A stretch of 64,000 nucleotides of DNA from assembly GCF_021532615.1 (NCBI RefSeq), contig NZ_JAKGAQ010000001.1:992001-1056000 (forward strand). Direction: 5' to 3'. Each line of letters begins with the position of its first letter. Position 1 is the first letter of the stretch. Both the position numbers and the translations under genes were made by a program. The stretch is from Octadecabacter dasysiphoniae (lineage in GTDB: Bacteria; Pseudomonadota; Alphaproteobacteria; Rhodobacterales; Rhodobacteraceae). Positions 35,016-44,349 of this stretch are shown here, piece after piece. The notes beneath the pieces are model-generated. The model was not told the origin of the DNA, made no database searches, and was given only the letters and a program-made list of their open reading frames with translations.

Positions 35016-36035
35016 ATGCAAGAAAAAACCAAGACTGAATCCTTGAATAAGTACGATCCGCTGGTCGTTATCCCCTGTTTGAATGAGGCCAGACATATCG
35101 GCCCGATCCTGCATCAGATGAGCGCGGCTGCGCGCCGCTTGGGTGGGCGTGTTGTTGTGGTTGACGGGGGCAGTACCGATGGGACAGTCGGCATCGTTGA
35201 GGACATTTTATCAACCGACGATCGGATATCATTGCTTCACAATCGCGATCGCATCCAGAGTGCTGCGATTAATCTTGCTGTGGCCGAGGATGGTGACCGC
35301 GCGACCCATTTGATCCGGATCGACGCCCATTGCGCCTATCCCGACGACTTTTGCGATGTGTTGATGCAGCAGGCACAGTCGGTCTACGCAGATAGCATTG
35401 TTGTTAGCATGATTGCGCAAGGAACTGCGCCTGTGCAGCGGATCAATGCGGCGACGCAGAATGCCCCGATCGGGAACGGCGGGTCTGCCCATCGAAACGT
35501 TCCTAGTGGTGCTTACGTTGAACATGGGCATCATGCGTTGATCAAGCTTGCGGCGTTTCGCGCGGTTGGCGGTTATGATCCGAGCTTTACGCACAATGAG
35601 GACGCCGAGTTGGACTACCGGCTGGGGCAGGCGGGGCATCGCATTTGGCTCACGTCGGCAACGAGCATCACCTATTTCCCCCGACCGTCGCTGTTCGCCT
35701 TGGCGCAACAGTATTTCCGGTATGGCACAGGGCGTGCGCGCAATCTGTTGAAACACAGCGTGGTCCCTCAGCTGCGTCAAGCCAAAGTCATGATGGTCTT
35801 ACCCGCACTGTTATTGGCATTCCTTTGGCCACTGCATTCGCTGTTTGTGCTGCCCGCGCTGGTGTGGTCCGCATACTGCCTTTTTACGGGCTTTCGCATG
35901 GCATGGCGCGTCCGCGACCCTGCGCTGATCCTTTGCGGTGTCGCTGCAATGACCATGCATTTTTCGTGGTCGTTGGGTTTTTGGCAACGGGTGGTGCGTG
36001 ACACAGTTCTTGGCGGTCGCGGGGTTGCGCAATGA
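35016..36035 (+). CDS. exoA: Glycosyltransferase family 2, ExoA-like
   Basis: A 339-residue GT2 enzyme with C-terminal membrane helices. The start VVIPCLNEARHIG and the motif VVDGGSTDGT bind the nucleotide sugar. RIDAHCAYPDDFC is the DxH/DxD region. IGNGGSAHRNVPSGAYVEHG and NEDAELDYRLGQAGHRIW are highly typical of ExoA, which adds a beta-1,3-linked glucose to lipid-linked succinoglycan. Two or three hydrophobic segments lie near the end. AAGG stands before the ATG at 35016. It overlaps the next gene by ATGA. Confidence 0.88.
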   Translation: MQEKTKTESLNKYDPLVVIPCLNEARHIGPILHQMSAAARRLGGRVVVVDGGSTDGTVGIVEDILSTDDRISLLHNRDRIQSAAINLAVAEDGDRATHLIRIDAHCAYPDDFCDVLMQQAQSVYADSIVVSMIAQGTAPVQRINAATQNAPIGNGGSAHRNVPSGAYVEHGHHALIKLAAFRAVGGYDPSFTHNEDAELDYRLGQAGHRIWLTSATSITYFPRPSLFALAQQYFRYGTGRARNLLKHSVVPQLRQAKVMMVLPALLLAFLWPLHSLFVLPALVWSAYCLFTGFRMAWRVRDPALILCGVAAMTMHFSWSLGFWQRVVRDTVLGGRGVAQ

Positions 36036-36940
36036 CCCGAACGTTAGAGATTTGTGTTTGTACCTATCGACGCCCGCAGGTGGCTGAAACGCTGGCCTCG
36101 CTCATGAAGCTGGTGCAGCCTGATGGTTACGCGGTGTCGGTGCTTGTGATCGATAACGACGATGAGCCGAGCGCGCGTGACGTCGTCGAACGCATAGCGC
36201 AGGGCGCACCCTTTCCTTTGCGCTATGTGCATTGCCCGCAGGGAAACATATCGATCGCGCGTAACGGGGCGTTGACCCACAGCACGGCCCAGCTTCTGGC
36301 GTTTATAGATGATGACGAGGTCGCGCCATCAAATTGGCTGGTCCATTTGACACAAGCCATGAAGACCGATCAAGCCGACGTCGTGCTTGGCCCAGTTGAG
36401 GCGGTATATCCCAACGGTGCGCCAGCCTGGATGCAGCGCACCAAGATACACGCCACAATGCCGGTTTGGGTCGATGACCAGATCATCACCGGATACACCT
36501 GCAACGTTTTGATCGACATGCAAAGCCCTGCGCTGCGCGATTGTCGCTTTGATTTGTCGCTTGGCCAGACTGGCGGCGAAGACACGGCCTTTTTCGCCAA
36601 GGTGGTCGCGGCTGGCGGGCGCATCGCCTTTGCCTCTGATGCATTGTTGCATGAAACGATCCCGCCGAACCGGGTCAGCTTTGCCTGGTTGCTGCGCCGT
36701 CGCTACCGGATGGGCCAGACACACGGGCGGCTTGTCGCAGAAGGTGGCACGTCGGCGAGGCTTTGGGCCATCACGATGTGCAAAGTCGCGTATTGTATGG
36801 GGGCGGCGCTGTTGCAGGTCGCCGATACGGGGCGCCGCAACAAAGCGATCTTGCGCGGCGCACTTCATGTTGGCGCTTTGTCGGGGTTAGCCGGGGGCGT
36901 TGTGTTGCGACAGTATGGCCCTGATTTCACACCAAAATGA
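36032..36940 (+). CDS. exoM: Glycosyltransferase family 2, ExoM-like
   Basis: A 302-residue GT2 enzyme starting TLEICVCTYRRPQVAETLAS, the ExoM pattern. IDNDDEPSARDV and LAFIDDDEVAPSNWL hold the DxD-type metal site; TGGEDTAFFAKV is the acceptor/catalytic region. In succinoglycan assembly ExoM adds a glucose to the lipid-linked chain on the cytoplasmic side. Coupled to exoA by an ATGA overlap. Confidence 0.82.
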   Translation: MTRTLEICVCTYRRPQVAETLASLMKLVQPDGYAVSVLVIDNDDEPSARDVVERIAQGAPFPLRYVHCPQGNISIARNGALTHSTAQLLAFIDDDEVAPSNWLVHLTQAMKTDQADVVLGPVEAVYPNGAPAWMQRTKIHATMPVWVDDQIITGYTCNVLIDMQSPALRDCRFDLSLGQTGGEDTAFFAKVVAAGGRIAFASDALLHETIPPNRVSFAWLLRRRYRMGQTHGRLVAEGGTSARLWAITMCKVAYCMGAALLQVADTGRRNKAILRGALHVGALSGLAGGVVLRQYGPDFTPK

Positions 36941-36968
36941 AACTGATGAACAAAGTGGTGGTCACCTT

Positions 36969-38903
36969 ATGAGAGATATCGGTTTGCGCATACGCGACGC
37001 CGAATATGATGCGGATCGCTTTCAACAGCGCGCCAATGTGGATGCAACAACGCTGGGCGATGTGATGGCCGCATTGCGCAGACAATACATCCCTTTGATG
37101 CTTTGCGCGCTTTTTGGTCTGGTGGCGGGGATTGCGCATCATGTGACGACGCCCGAACAATACTACGCCTCTGCCACCGTGCTGGTCGATGAGAGGCGCA
37201 GCGAGCTGGATGAAGAAATCTCCGCAAGTATTCCCTTTGCGCGAAATGATACGTCCTTGCTGAATGAAATTCAGGTTCTCCAATCATTGCAACTGGCGAC
37301 AGAAGTTGCCCGCCGCATTGAGTTGCAAGAACGTGATGTTTTTCTGAACCCTCCATCATCTTTGGCAGGAACGATCTTGTCCAACGTCAAGACGCAAATC
37401 GGGGCGGTGCTTGGCGGGGATGAAGACGTTGCCGAACAACCCACATTGACCCCGCAAGAACAGCAAGCAGCCCAGCTTTCAAGTGCAGCGTCGCGACTGC
37501 AAGGTGACATTCGGATTGAAAGGCTTGGCCTGAGCTTTTCCATCGAGGTTAGCTATGTCGGCCATGACGCGGCCCTTGCGGCCCTGATCGTGAACACCTA
37601 CGCCGACGCCTATCTCGAAGACGGGCTGACCGCGAATGTGGAATCCACTGAACGCACCGCGGAATGGATGCGCACGCGATTGCAGGAATTGGAGGAAAGC
37701 TCTGCGCAAGTGCAGTCACAGGCGACCGCACTTCGACAAAGTGACCCGTCACAGGTGATGCGTTTGCGCGAACTTGCCCAGCGGGCAACAACATTGGATG
37801 CATTGTACCAAACCATCTCAGCGCGGTATGAACAGATATCCATTCAAGGGTCGTTTCCGGTGTCCAACGGGCGTATTCTGACCCAGTCAATCGTACCCAA
37901 GACAGCGGCCTTACCAAAGATGTGGCAAACGTTGGCAGTCACGACCCTGCTGGGTCTGATGGCGGGCTTTTCGTTGGCTGTATGGCGCGAAGCGCGCGAG
38001 CGGTCGTTCCGTGTGAGCACAGAAGTCTATAATCATACGGGCTGCTCTTTTCTTGGTCATTTACCGCACATCGACACGCGCGCATTGAATGACGCGTCCC
38101 CGCCAAAGACCACAGAAATCAAGCTAAACGGGCTTTCTTTCGCACCTGCCTTGGACAAAGATGCCGGCCACACGGACCCTGACCAGACCGCACGGGAACG
38201 ACGCAAAGTCATTGAACGTTCGCCAGAGCTGTTCTGGTCAGTTTTGATGCCACAGACAGTGTTCAGTGAAACGTTGCGCAATATCCATGCAACCGTTGAT
38301 CTTAGAAATACGGACGGCGCCAGTAGGGTTGTCGCCGTCACGTCAATGTTGCCTGGGGAAGGGAAGACAACGCTGGCCGTCAACTATGCGAACATGCTGG
38401 CCAAGACGGGCGCGCGCACCGTGTTGATTGACATGGACTGGCAAGGTTCTCGTCTGAGGGGGGATCTGAATATTCCGGCGGGTCCCGGTATCGTTGAGGT
38501 CTTGCATGGAAACGCGCCGCTGTCGGAAGCAATACAGGTTCTGGAGTATACCGGGTTGAGCATCCTGCCATCCGGCGCAATACCGCAGCAATCCTTTGCG
38601 GGTGATCTTGTGTATCAGCAGAACATGCAGGCGTTGGTGGCCGAACTGCGCAAGCATTACGATCATGTGATACTGGATATGCCCCCCTTGGCAAAAGTAT
38701 CTGACGCCAAAGCTATAATTGCCCAGTTGGATAATATCATCTTGATTTGTGAATGGGGGCAGACGCCACGATCACTCGTCACACAATACCTTGCGCATGA
38801 ACCTGAGATTTCCCAAAAAATAGTCGGCATCGCCCTGAACAAGGTCAACATTCGTAAGCTTCACAAATATGCCCGTCCGGGCTGGCCTGAAAGCTATCTG
38901 TAG
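36969..38903 (+). CDS. exoP: Polysaccharide co-polymerase with tyrosine-kinase domain, ExoP/Wzc-like
   Basis: A 644-residue inner-membrane protein. One helix near residue 40 (YIPLMLCALFGLVAGIAHHV) begins a Wzz domain; a long coiled-coil periplasmic part follows, with a second helix near 320 (LAVTTLLGLMAGFSLAVW). The cytoplasmic BY-kinase domain has Walker A MLPGEGKTTLAVNY near 460, A' VLIDMDWQGSRL and B HVILDMPPLAKV. The usual C-terminal tyrosine cluster is poor, with only isolated tyrosines (HKYARPGWPESYL). It controls polymer length and export with ExoQ, ExoT and ExoF. Confidence 0.88.
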   Translation: MRDIGLRIRDAEYDADRFQQRANVDATTLGDVMAALRRQYIPLMLCALFGLVAGIAHHVTTPEQYYASATVLVDERRSELDEEISASIPFARNDTSLLNEIQVLQSLQLATEVARRIELQERDVFLNPPSSLAGTILSNVKTQIGAVLGGDEDVAEQPTLTPQEQQAAQLSSAASRLQGDIRIERLGLSFSIEVSYVGHDAALAALIVNTYADAYLEDGLTANVESTERTAEWMRTRLQELEESSAQVQSQATALRQSDPSQVMRLRELAQRATTLDALYQTISARYEQISIQGSFPVSNGRILTQSIVPKTAALPKMWQTLAVTTLLGLMAGFSLAVWREARERSFRVSTEVYNHTGCSFLGHLPHIDTRALNDASPPKTTEIKLNGLSFAPALDKDAGHTDPDQTARERRKVIERSPELFWSVLMPQTVFSETLRNIHATVDLRNTDGASRVVAVTSMLPGEGKTTLAVNYANMLAKTGARTVLIDMDWQGSRLRGDLNIPAGPGIVEVLHGNAPLSEAIQVLEYTGLSILPSGAIPQQSFAGDLVYQQNMQALVAELRKHYDHVILDMPPLAKVSDAKAIIAQLDNIILICEWGQTPRSLVTQYLAHEPEISQKIVGIALNKVNIRKLHKYARPGWPESYL

Positions 38904-39002
38904 AACTTACGAACATCTTGCCTGAAATTCGTGCTTTGTGACGGTAGCGTGACACTTGGAATTCGCCTATGCTCTTTCCACCTTGTCGTTGGGAGGACGA
39001 GT

Positions 39003-39242
39003 TTGCGACTAACGGTGTTCATCGGTTTCATGATGACCGCGTCCGTGATTATGGGCGTTGTGTCATATCAGGCAGGTGCCAGCGCTGGCGTTATCGCGCT
39101 TCGGGTGATGGCCGTCATGGTTGTTTTGCAGCTTGGATATTTCTTATTGCTGTTGTTGATGAGCCTGATATCGCCGCCGAAACCTGCCGACACGGACAGC
39201 CCCGCACAGGTCGATCCCCAAGCCGGGACACAAAAGCAATAA
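39003..39242 (+). CDS. Small membrane protein, ExoX/SyrA-like (EPS production repressor type)
   Basis: About 79 residues. The TTG at 39003 follows GGGAGG with 7-base spacing and gives MRLTVFIGFMMTASVIMGVV. Two hydrophobic helices (about 3-22 and 30-53, LRVMAVMVVLQLGYFLLLLL) precede a Pro- and Asp-rich tail. The size, the two helices and the LQxGYF segment resemble ExoX/SyrA proteins, which restrain succinoglycan synthesis, probably through the ExoY step. It has its own promoter region (38904-39002) and ends next to a convergent gene. The family call is moderate. Confidence 0.5.
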   Translation: MRLTVFIGFMMTASVIMGVVSYQAGASAGVIALRVMAVMVVLQLGYFLLLLLMSLISPPKPADTDSPAQVDPQAGTQKQ

Positions 39243-40226
39243 CTAACCTTTGCGGGCTTGGATAAAGGGCAGGACGGCAGGTTCGACCTTTCCGATCAAC
39301 CGGATCACAGCACCACGAAAAGCCAATTTGGCAATAGCGGCTATTTCCAAAGACCGCCCGACACGAAATTGAGTATGTGATTTCACCAATCCGGTTGCCC
39401 TTTGGCGTTCCGGATAGCGAAAAACAGGGTGGGTTAAAAACGCTTCGCGATCGTCGGCTTCCGCCAGTGCCCAGGCATTGCGTTGCAAAACGCCGACCGA
39501 TCGTTTCAGGGACAATTCGCGTTTGAAATACCCCGCCGTGTTGCCAAAATCACGCATGGTTTCTTCGCCATTTTCGGCCCAAACGGCAAGCGGTTCCATC
39601 GCAACATAAATCGGTTCGCAAATCGCAAATGTCCGCATGTATTCCTGTAATGTGGCGCTGCAATCATAGTGAATTTCTAAATCCGTCGCCGCATCGCGCG
39701 ACCAGAACAACCCGCCGTTTGACACACCGATATCGGCCATCAAACACAGCCTGAAAACGTCAGCCGAATAGAGCCCGCCCGTCAGCTTATCATCCAAAAC
39801 GCCGATGGTTGAAATGCGCGCGCGGTCCGTTCCGCTGTCCAGTTCAACCAGTTGATTGCGAAACAGCATGTGAACGCCGTGCCGCTTACACAGCGCAATA
39901 TTGTCACTTATGAAGGTTGGCAGGACAAAGTTATCATCTTCCAACACAAAGAAATAAGCGGCGTCGTGGGGGTTATTTCGGCTAAAGCACTGGTCGATAT
40001 TTTTGGATGCAAAAAGCTGTGGCTTGTTATGATGAAACCGGATGCGCGGATCATCCAATTCGGTGATCACGGCGCGTGCGGATCCGTCGGGGCAATCATC
40101 ATAGACATCGCAAATCCAATTCGACCAGGTTTGCGCCTGTAAGCTTTGCAAGCCACGACGCAACGCATCGGGTCTTTTGTAGGCCGTGGTGCGAACATGA
40201 ACGAGGGGTTGCGTTTTTGACATCAT
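39243..40226 (-). CDS. Glycosyltransferase family 2
   Basis: A 327-residue cytoplasmic GT2-type enzyme. It begins VHVRTTAYKRPDALRRGLQS; YDDCPDGSARAVI and YFFVLEDDNFVLPTFI supply the nucleotide and metal sites. The rest is not close to a named Exo protein that I recognise; the ExoU or ExoW position in the pathway is possible. The ATG at 40226 overlaps the stop of the ExoO-like gene (ATGA), so the two are coupled. Confidence 0.78.
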   Translation of the reverse strand: MMSKTQPLVHVRTTAYKRPDALRRGLQSLQAQTWSNWICDVYDDCPDGSARAVITELDDPRIRFHHNKPQLFASKNIDQCFSRNNPHDAAYFFVLEDDNFVLPTFISDNIALCKRHGVHMLFRNQLVELDSGTDRARISTIGVLDDKLTGGLYSADVFRLCLMADIGVSNGGLFWSRDAATDLEIHYDCSATLQEYMRTFAICEPIYVAMEPLAVWAENGEETMRDFGNTAGYFKRELSLKRSVGVLQRNAWALAEADDREAFLTHPVFRYPERQRATGLVKSHTQFRVGRSLEIAAIAKLAFRGAVIRLIGKVEPAVLPFIQARKG

Positions 40227-41236
40227 GGCGACCTTGGTTCGCACAGTGCCGCCCAGTCCTGTGATGTCCATTGGCTTGGGTCATCTGGGACGATGGCGTG
40301 TTGTGGGGCGTGCCGTTTGAACTGGCGTTTGATACGATTTGTGGCCACGGTGCACAGCTGTATCAGCAAAGCGGGCTTTCGGGCGATGTCGCGCAACGCG
40401 CTGCCAAACTGGCGGTTCTTGATGTGATCGGCGAGCGTTTCAAAGGCAAGTGGTTCTTGCAGAGCCGTTCGTCGCGCCGCGAAATCTGCGCGTAAGTCGT
40501 CTGATGCGTCAGGGTAGCTGTCCAATAGATCGTCATGTACTGCAATCATGGCGCGCACGTCGTCGGGATGACTGCGATGTGACAGTGAATGGACGTGCTT
40601 GCGATAGAGGTAATAAGACTGTGGCAGTAGATGCATGCGCCCCCCATTCATCAGAAACCGCATATACAAATCGTGGTCTTCACCGATGCGAATATCCTCG
40701 CGGTACCGCATATCTCTTAAGGCGTTACGTCGCATCAGCGGCTTGAGGTATCCGAGTTGCGGGGCATTCTGATCAGCACCAAGAAAGCACCTTGTAGTAA
40801 TAAGTTTTGGCTTGGATGGTCGCGTGTCGCCCAAAAGTGTGTCGCCCGGCTGGACCACGTTGTCCGCAAAATACGTCAGGTCATCCGCAACTGCATCCGT
40901 CTGAAGGGTTTTCGTAGCGTCAAGCATCAATTCCAACCGCTGGGGGTGGATAATGTCATCACTGTCGACAATCGCAATCCAATCGCCAGTCGCTGCGTCA
41001 AGCGCGCGATTACGGGCGGCGGCAGGACCTTTGTTTACATCTGCTGCGATGATTTTCAGGCGGGCGTCGGTGGCAGCCACTTGCTGTGCAATGGCAACAC
41101 TTGCGTCGGTTGATGCGTCATCGGCCAGCAGAACTTCGATCCGTGAAACGGATTGCGCGAGCACAGATGTCAGGGCCGCTGCCAAGTAATCAGCTGCATT
41201 GTAGTTGGCCATGACAACAGAAACGACGGGTTGCAC
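40223..41236 (-). CDS. exoO: Glycosyltransferase family 2, ExoO-like
   Basis: A 337-residue GT2 enzyme. VSVVMANYNAADYLAAALTS and VLLADDASTDASVAIA open the GT-A fold; NKGPAAARNRALDAATGDW and IAIVDSDDIIHPQRLELM give the DxD. LGYLKPLMRRNALRDMRYRE and IRIGEDHDLYMRFL match my memory of ExoO, which adds a beta-1,6-linked glucose of the succinoglycan side chain. First gene of a two-gene minus-strand unit. Confidence 0.78.
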   Translation of the reverse strand: MQPVVSVVMANYNAADYLAAALTSVLAQSVSRIEVLLADDASTDASVAIAQQVAATDARLKIIAADVNKGPAAARNRALDAATGDWIAIVDSDDIIHPQRLELMLDATKTLQTDAVADDLTYFADNVVQPGDTLLGDTRPSKPKLITTRCFLGADQNAPQLGYLKPLMRRNALRDMRYREDIRIGEDHDLYMRFLMNGGRMHLLPQSYYLYRKHVHSLSHRSHPDDVRAMIAVHDDLLDSYPDASDDLRADFAARRTALQEPLAFETLADHIKNRQFGSALRDIARKPALLIQLCTVATNRIKRQFKRHAPQHAIVPDDPSQWTSQDWAALCEPRSP

Positions 41237-41421
41237 TGACGCGACCCCCTTTCAGTTAATTTGCACGTTCAGCATAGCGTTTTTCGAACGATGCCTCACT
41301 CAGTTTGTGCGGACCTTGTTCATTTCAGCAACGATGCGCCGACCCCAATCATTCGCTTTGTTTTTTCGGCTTAAACTATAATAAAATAAGGGAAATCACC
41401 GCAGAAAAAGGAGACCTCTTT

Positions 41422-42228
41422 ATGTATTGTTTCCATAGGAATGCCGACCGGATACTAACGGTCATTCGTCATACTTATCTTAGTGCTCTGGTTTTGGTAT
41501 CGTCGCCGGCTGTTGCACAAAATTTACCCGCTGGTGTCAGTTTTTTTGACGATTTTGAAACGTTTGATGCAGACCTTTGGGGCGTCTCTGATGGCTGGGT
41601 TAACGGCGATTGGCAGAACTGCATGTGGTCTGGCGACAACCTCGTGGTTGAGGGCGGTATGCTGACGTTGAGCTTTGCCAGACAAGCCAATGAACAGCGT
41701 GATTATACCTGTGGCGAAATCCAGTCTCGTCATGTCTATGGCTACGGCACCTATGAAGCACGGTATCGGACCAGCACAGGATCAGGCCTGAATGCTGCGT
41801 TTTTCACATACATCGGCCCGCATCATGGCAAACCACATGACGAGATTGATTTTGAGGTGCTGACCCGTGACACGACTGCGGTCAGCCTGAATACCTATGT
41901 GAGTGGTGCGCCAGAAAACGGGAAACGGGTCCCTTTGCCCCAACCCGCCGATGACGGGTTCATAACCTATTCATTTGTCTGGGATGAAGGCGGCATTCGT
42001 TGGTTTGTGGATGGGGAACTGGTTCATGAAACAGCGCCCGGTACCGCGTTGCCGGTGAATGACCAAAAGATCTACGCCAGCTTTTGGGGCAGCGACAGTT
42101 TTCCCAACTGGATGGGGCCATTTGTCGAACCGGAAACGGTTTTGGACATGGACGTCGATTGGATCGCCTTTACTGCGCTCGGCGATGCTTGTCAGTTCCC
42201 GACATCCGTCGTTTGCCAGAATGAGTGA
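41422..42228 (+). CDS. exoK: Secreted glycoside hydrolase family 16 endoglucanase, ExoK-like
   Basis: A 268-residue secreted enzyme. The signal peptide (about 33 residues) ends SSPAVAQ. The GH16 active site PHDEIDFEVLTRDT, near residue 140, holds the ExDxxE nucleophile and acid/base pair. TCGEIQSRHVYGYGTYEARY and FPNWMGPF are further GH16 landmarks. The start is fixed by AAAAAGGAGA. ExoK cuts the growing succinoglycan chain and sets polymer size. Its stop overlaps the start of exoQ. Confidence 0.9.
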   Translation: MYCFHRNADRILTVIRHTYLSALVLVSSPAVAQNLPAGVSFFDDFETFDADLWGVSDGWVNGDWQNCMWSGDNLVVEGGMLTLSFARQANEQRDYTCGEIQSRHVYGYGTYEARYRTSTGSGLNAAFFTYIGPHHGKPHDEIDFEVLTRDTTAVSLNTYVSGAPENGKRVPLPQPADDGFITYSFVWDEGGIRWFVDGELVHETAPGTALPVNDQKIYASFWGSDSFPNWMGPFVEPETVLDMDVDWIAFTALGDACQFPTSVVCQNE

Positions 42229-43450
42229 CGCCCGCCTGTATCTGCCTCGCCGTGGTATTGATGTGGTCACGGTCGAACCGGATGTCGTTCTTGCTGTGAT
42301 CGCCTTGTGCGGGTTGGTGTTTGTTCCGGTTTTGGGAACGTACGGCGCGCTGATGTTCTTGGCATCGGGATGCGCCTTGTTGGTTCGCCGCTTGAGTATC
42401 CAAATCAGCTTATGCGTGACATATTGGTACGTCATTGCATTGCCCGCGTTTTGCCTGTTGTCTGCGGTCTGGTCGCAATACCCAATGATCACATTTCGAT
42501 TTGGTGTTCAGTTCGCCGCGACGGTTATCATTGCGATTACCATCGCATCCACGACGTCGCCCCGCGTCTTTGGCCGCACTCTTTTTGCGCTTTATTCAAT
42601 GGCCATGTTGGCCAGTCTGTTGTTCGGGGACGTCCGCAATGACACGGGCGCGTGGTTGGGTATTTACGGCAGCAAAAACGCTTTGGCAGGTGCTGCGGCA
42701 ACCTATGTTGTCATTTGCGCTGCCCAGATTTTGGACAGCGTCGCATCTTATCGATACCGTTTGAGTGCAGTCTTAGGGGTGATGCTGGGGCTTATGCTGT
42801 TGTTATTGGCACAATCGGCCAGCGCATTGGTGATCGTACCGCCGTCGCTGTTTATTCTATTTTCAGTGTTGATCCTTTATCGGATGACGTTGCTTCAAAG
42901 GGTGGCTGCCTTGGTGTTTTTCGGTTTGGCCGCTGCGCTCGTGATCGTGCTGATGATTATGTTTTCCGATACACTGATCGCGGTGTTGCTGGATACGACG
43001 GGTAAGGACGTCACTTTGACAGGACGAACCGAACTGTGGCGGATCGCGCTGGAACTGATTGCAGAACGCCCGTTTCTTGGGATGGGGTATCAGGCATTTT
43101 GGGTTCATGGCCACAGCCCCGCCGAAGCCTTGTGGTTTACGTTCGGGATCGAAAGCCGTGGTGGATTTAACTTTCATAACACATACCTGTCCAACGCGGT
43201 TGAGGTGGGCGTGTTGGGTGTGTTTTTACAATGCGTTGTTCTTTACGGGGCAGCGATCACAACGGGGCTTTGGGCTTTGCGCACCCACCGCGCCGAGGCG
43301 TCTTTGTTGTTCGTCTTGGTTATGATGGTTGTCATGGTCAGCTTTGTCGAAGTCCCGGTCTTCTTTCAGTTTTCCTTGCGGACCGTCATTGTGATCTGCG
43401 CATTTGTGTACGCTGTGCGCGGATTGCAGGGCGACCGGCGCGCCGTTTAG
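42221..43450 (+). CDS. exoQ: Polysaccharide polymerase, ExoQ/O-antigen ligase-like (Wzy)
   Basis: A 409-residue membrane protein with about ten helices. LTGRTELWRIALELIAERPFLGMGYQAF is the Wzy/O-antigen-ligase signature (split here: LTGRTELWRIALELI, then RPFLGMGY), and NFHNTYLSNAVEVGVLGV follows in the large periplasmic loop. ExoQ joins octasaccharide repeats outside the inner membrane. The ATG lies inside the end of exoK (8-base overlap). Its 3' end overlaps the convergent exoV by 4 bases. Confidence 0.87.
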   Translation: MSDARLYLPRRGIDVVTVEPDVVLAVIALCGLVFVPVLGTYGALMFLASGCALLVRRLSIQISLCVTYWYVIALPAFCLLSAVWSQYPMITFRFGVQFAATVIIAITIASTTSPRVFGRTLFALYSMAMLASLLFGDVRNDTGAWLGIYGSKNALAGAAATYVVICAAQILDSVASYRYRLSAVLGVMLGLMLLLLAQSASALVIVPPSLFILFSVLILYRMTLLQRVAALVFFGLAAALVIVLMIMFSDTLIAVLLDTTGKDVTLTGRTELWRIALELIAERPFLGMGYQAFWVHGHSPAEALWFTFGIESRGGFNFHNTYLSNAVEVGVLGVFLQCVVLYGAAITTGLWALRTHRAEASLLFVLVMMVVMVSFVEVPVFFQFSLRTVIVICAFVYAVRGLQGDRRAV

Positions 43451-44349
43451 GAAAAGGCGCGATTGGTCGTGTATTTTGCGACCAACCCGTCAATCGCCGA
43501 CATTGCCCTGTCTGTCGCGCGTTCGGTTTCCGCGTCTGATGAGAGATTTGGCGCGCTTTTTGCCAATTTTTGCAAGCTGCGGGCCGCAAGATGGTGACAG
43601 GCGGTATTGAGCGGTTGCGCCGCACGACTTGTGCAAACGGCCATTGCGCCGCGTCCTGATCCTGCCCGACCAGTTGTTAGTGCCCATGCTTCGCGCAAGT
43701 TGGACGGAAACAGAAAAGCCGGATTGTAATCAATATTCAGCGCCTTTGCCCAATCGTACCATTTGAACCAGTGAACATGATGCATGGCCCGCACGCCAAT
43801 CCACGGTGTGCGCAAGGCGTCTGCCACGATGGCACCATGCATGGCCTCAGTTATGACCAGATCAGCGCCAAGGATTTGCGCGATGACCTGATCAGGCGGA
43901 TGGGACGGGTCGATGAACGTGATTCCGGCCAGATCACACACGGTTTTCCAATTGCCCCGCTCGATACTTTCGTAATGCGGCATAAAGCCGACCTTGAAGT
44001 TGGTGGCAGGCGCGGGCAGGGGCGTTTCGCGCAACAAAATGGCAGCGTCGGCGACCGCGAGATCGGGGTTCAATCCCAAGCTTTCGGTGGTTTGAGGGCC
44101 GCGGACAAAATGAAATTCCCAACTGCCATCATGCACGTTTGGTTTTTTAGTATATCCACCGTAACCGGACCCGACTACGACCTTTTTGGCGTCACTGGGA
44201 TAGTTGTGTTGGATCACCGAACCGATCCCGATGAATAGTTGGGCGGGGTCATCGTCAAAGAAATCTGCGGGCAACAGGTGGGACCACATTGTTGCGTTCA
44301 ATTCATCCCCGAAATTGGGCGGGTCACCCTGAAAATATGTCAGTTTCAT
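43447..44349 (-). CDS. exoV: Polysaccharide pyruvyl transferase, ExoV-like
   Basis: A 300-residue enzyme that should put a ketal-linked pyruvate on the terminal sugar. The start MKLTYFQGDPPNFGDELNAT has the family NxGDEL motif. SVIQHNYPSDAKKVVVGSGY and FHFVRGPQTTESLGL are also typical, and DLVITEAMHGAIVADALRTP carries the E-x-x-H-G motif. Coupled to the flippase gene by an ATGA overlap. Pyruvyl groups would make the polymer acidic. Confidence 0.88.
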   Translation of the reverse strand: MKLTYFQGDPPNFGDELNATMWSHLLPADFFDDDPAQLFIGIGSVIQHNYPSDAKKVVVGSGYGGYTKKPNVHDGSWEFHFVRGPQTTESLGLNPDLAVADAAILLRETPLPAPATNFKVGFMPHYESIERGNWKTVCDLAGITFIDPSHPPDQVIAQILGADLVITEAMHGAIVADALRTPWIGVRAMHHVHWFKWYDWAKALNIDYNPAFLFPSNLREAWALTTGRAGSGRGAMAVCTSRAAQPLNTACHHLAARSLQKLAKSAPNLSSDAETERATDRAMSAIDGLVAKYTTNRAFS

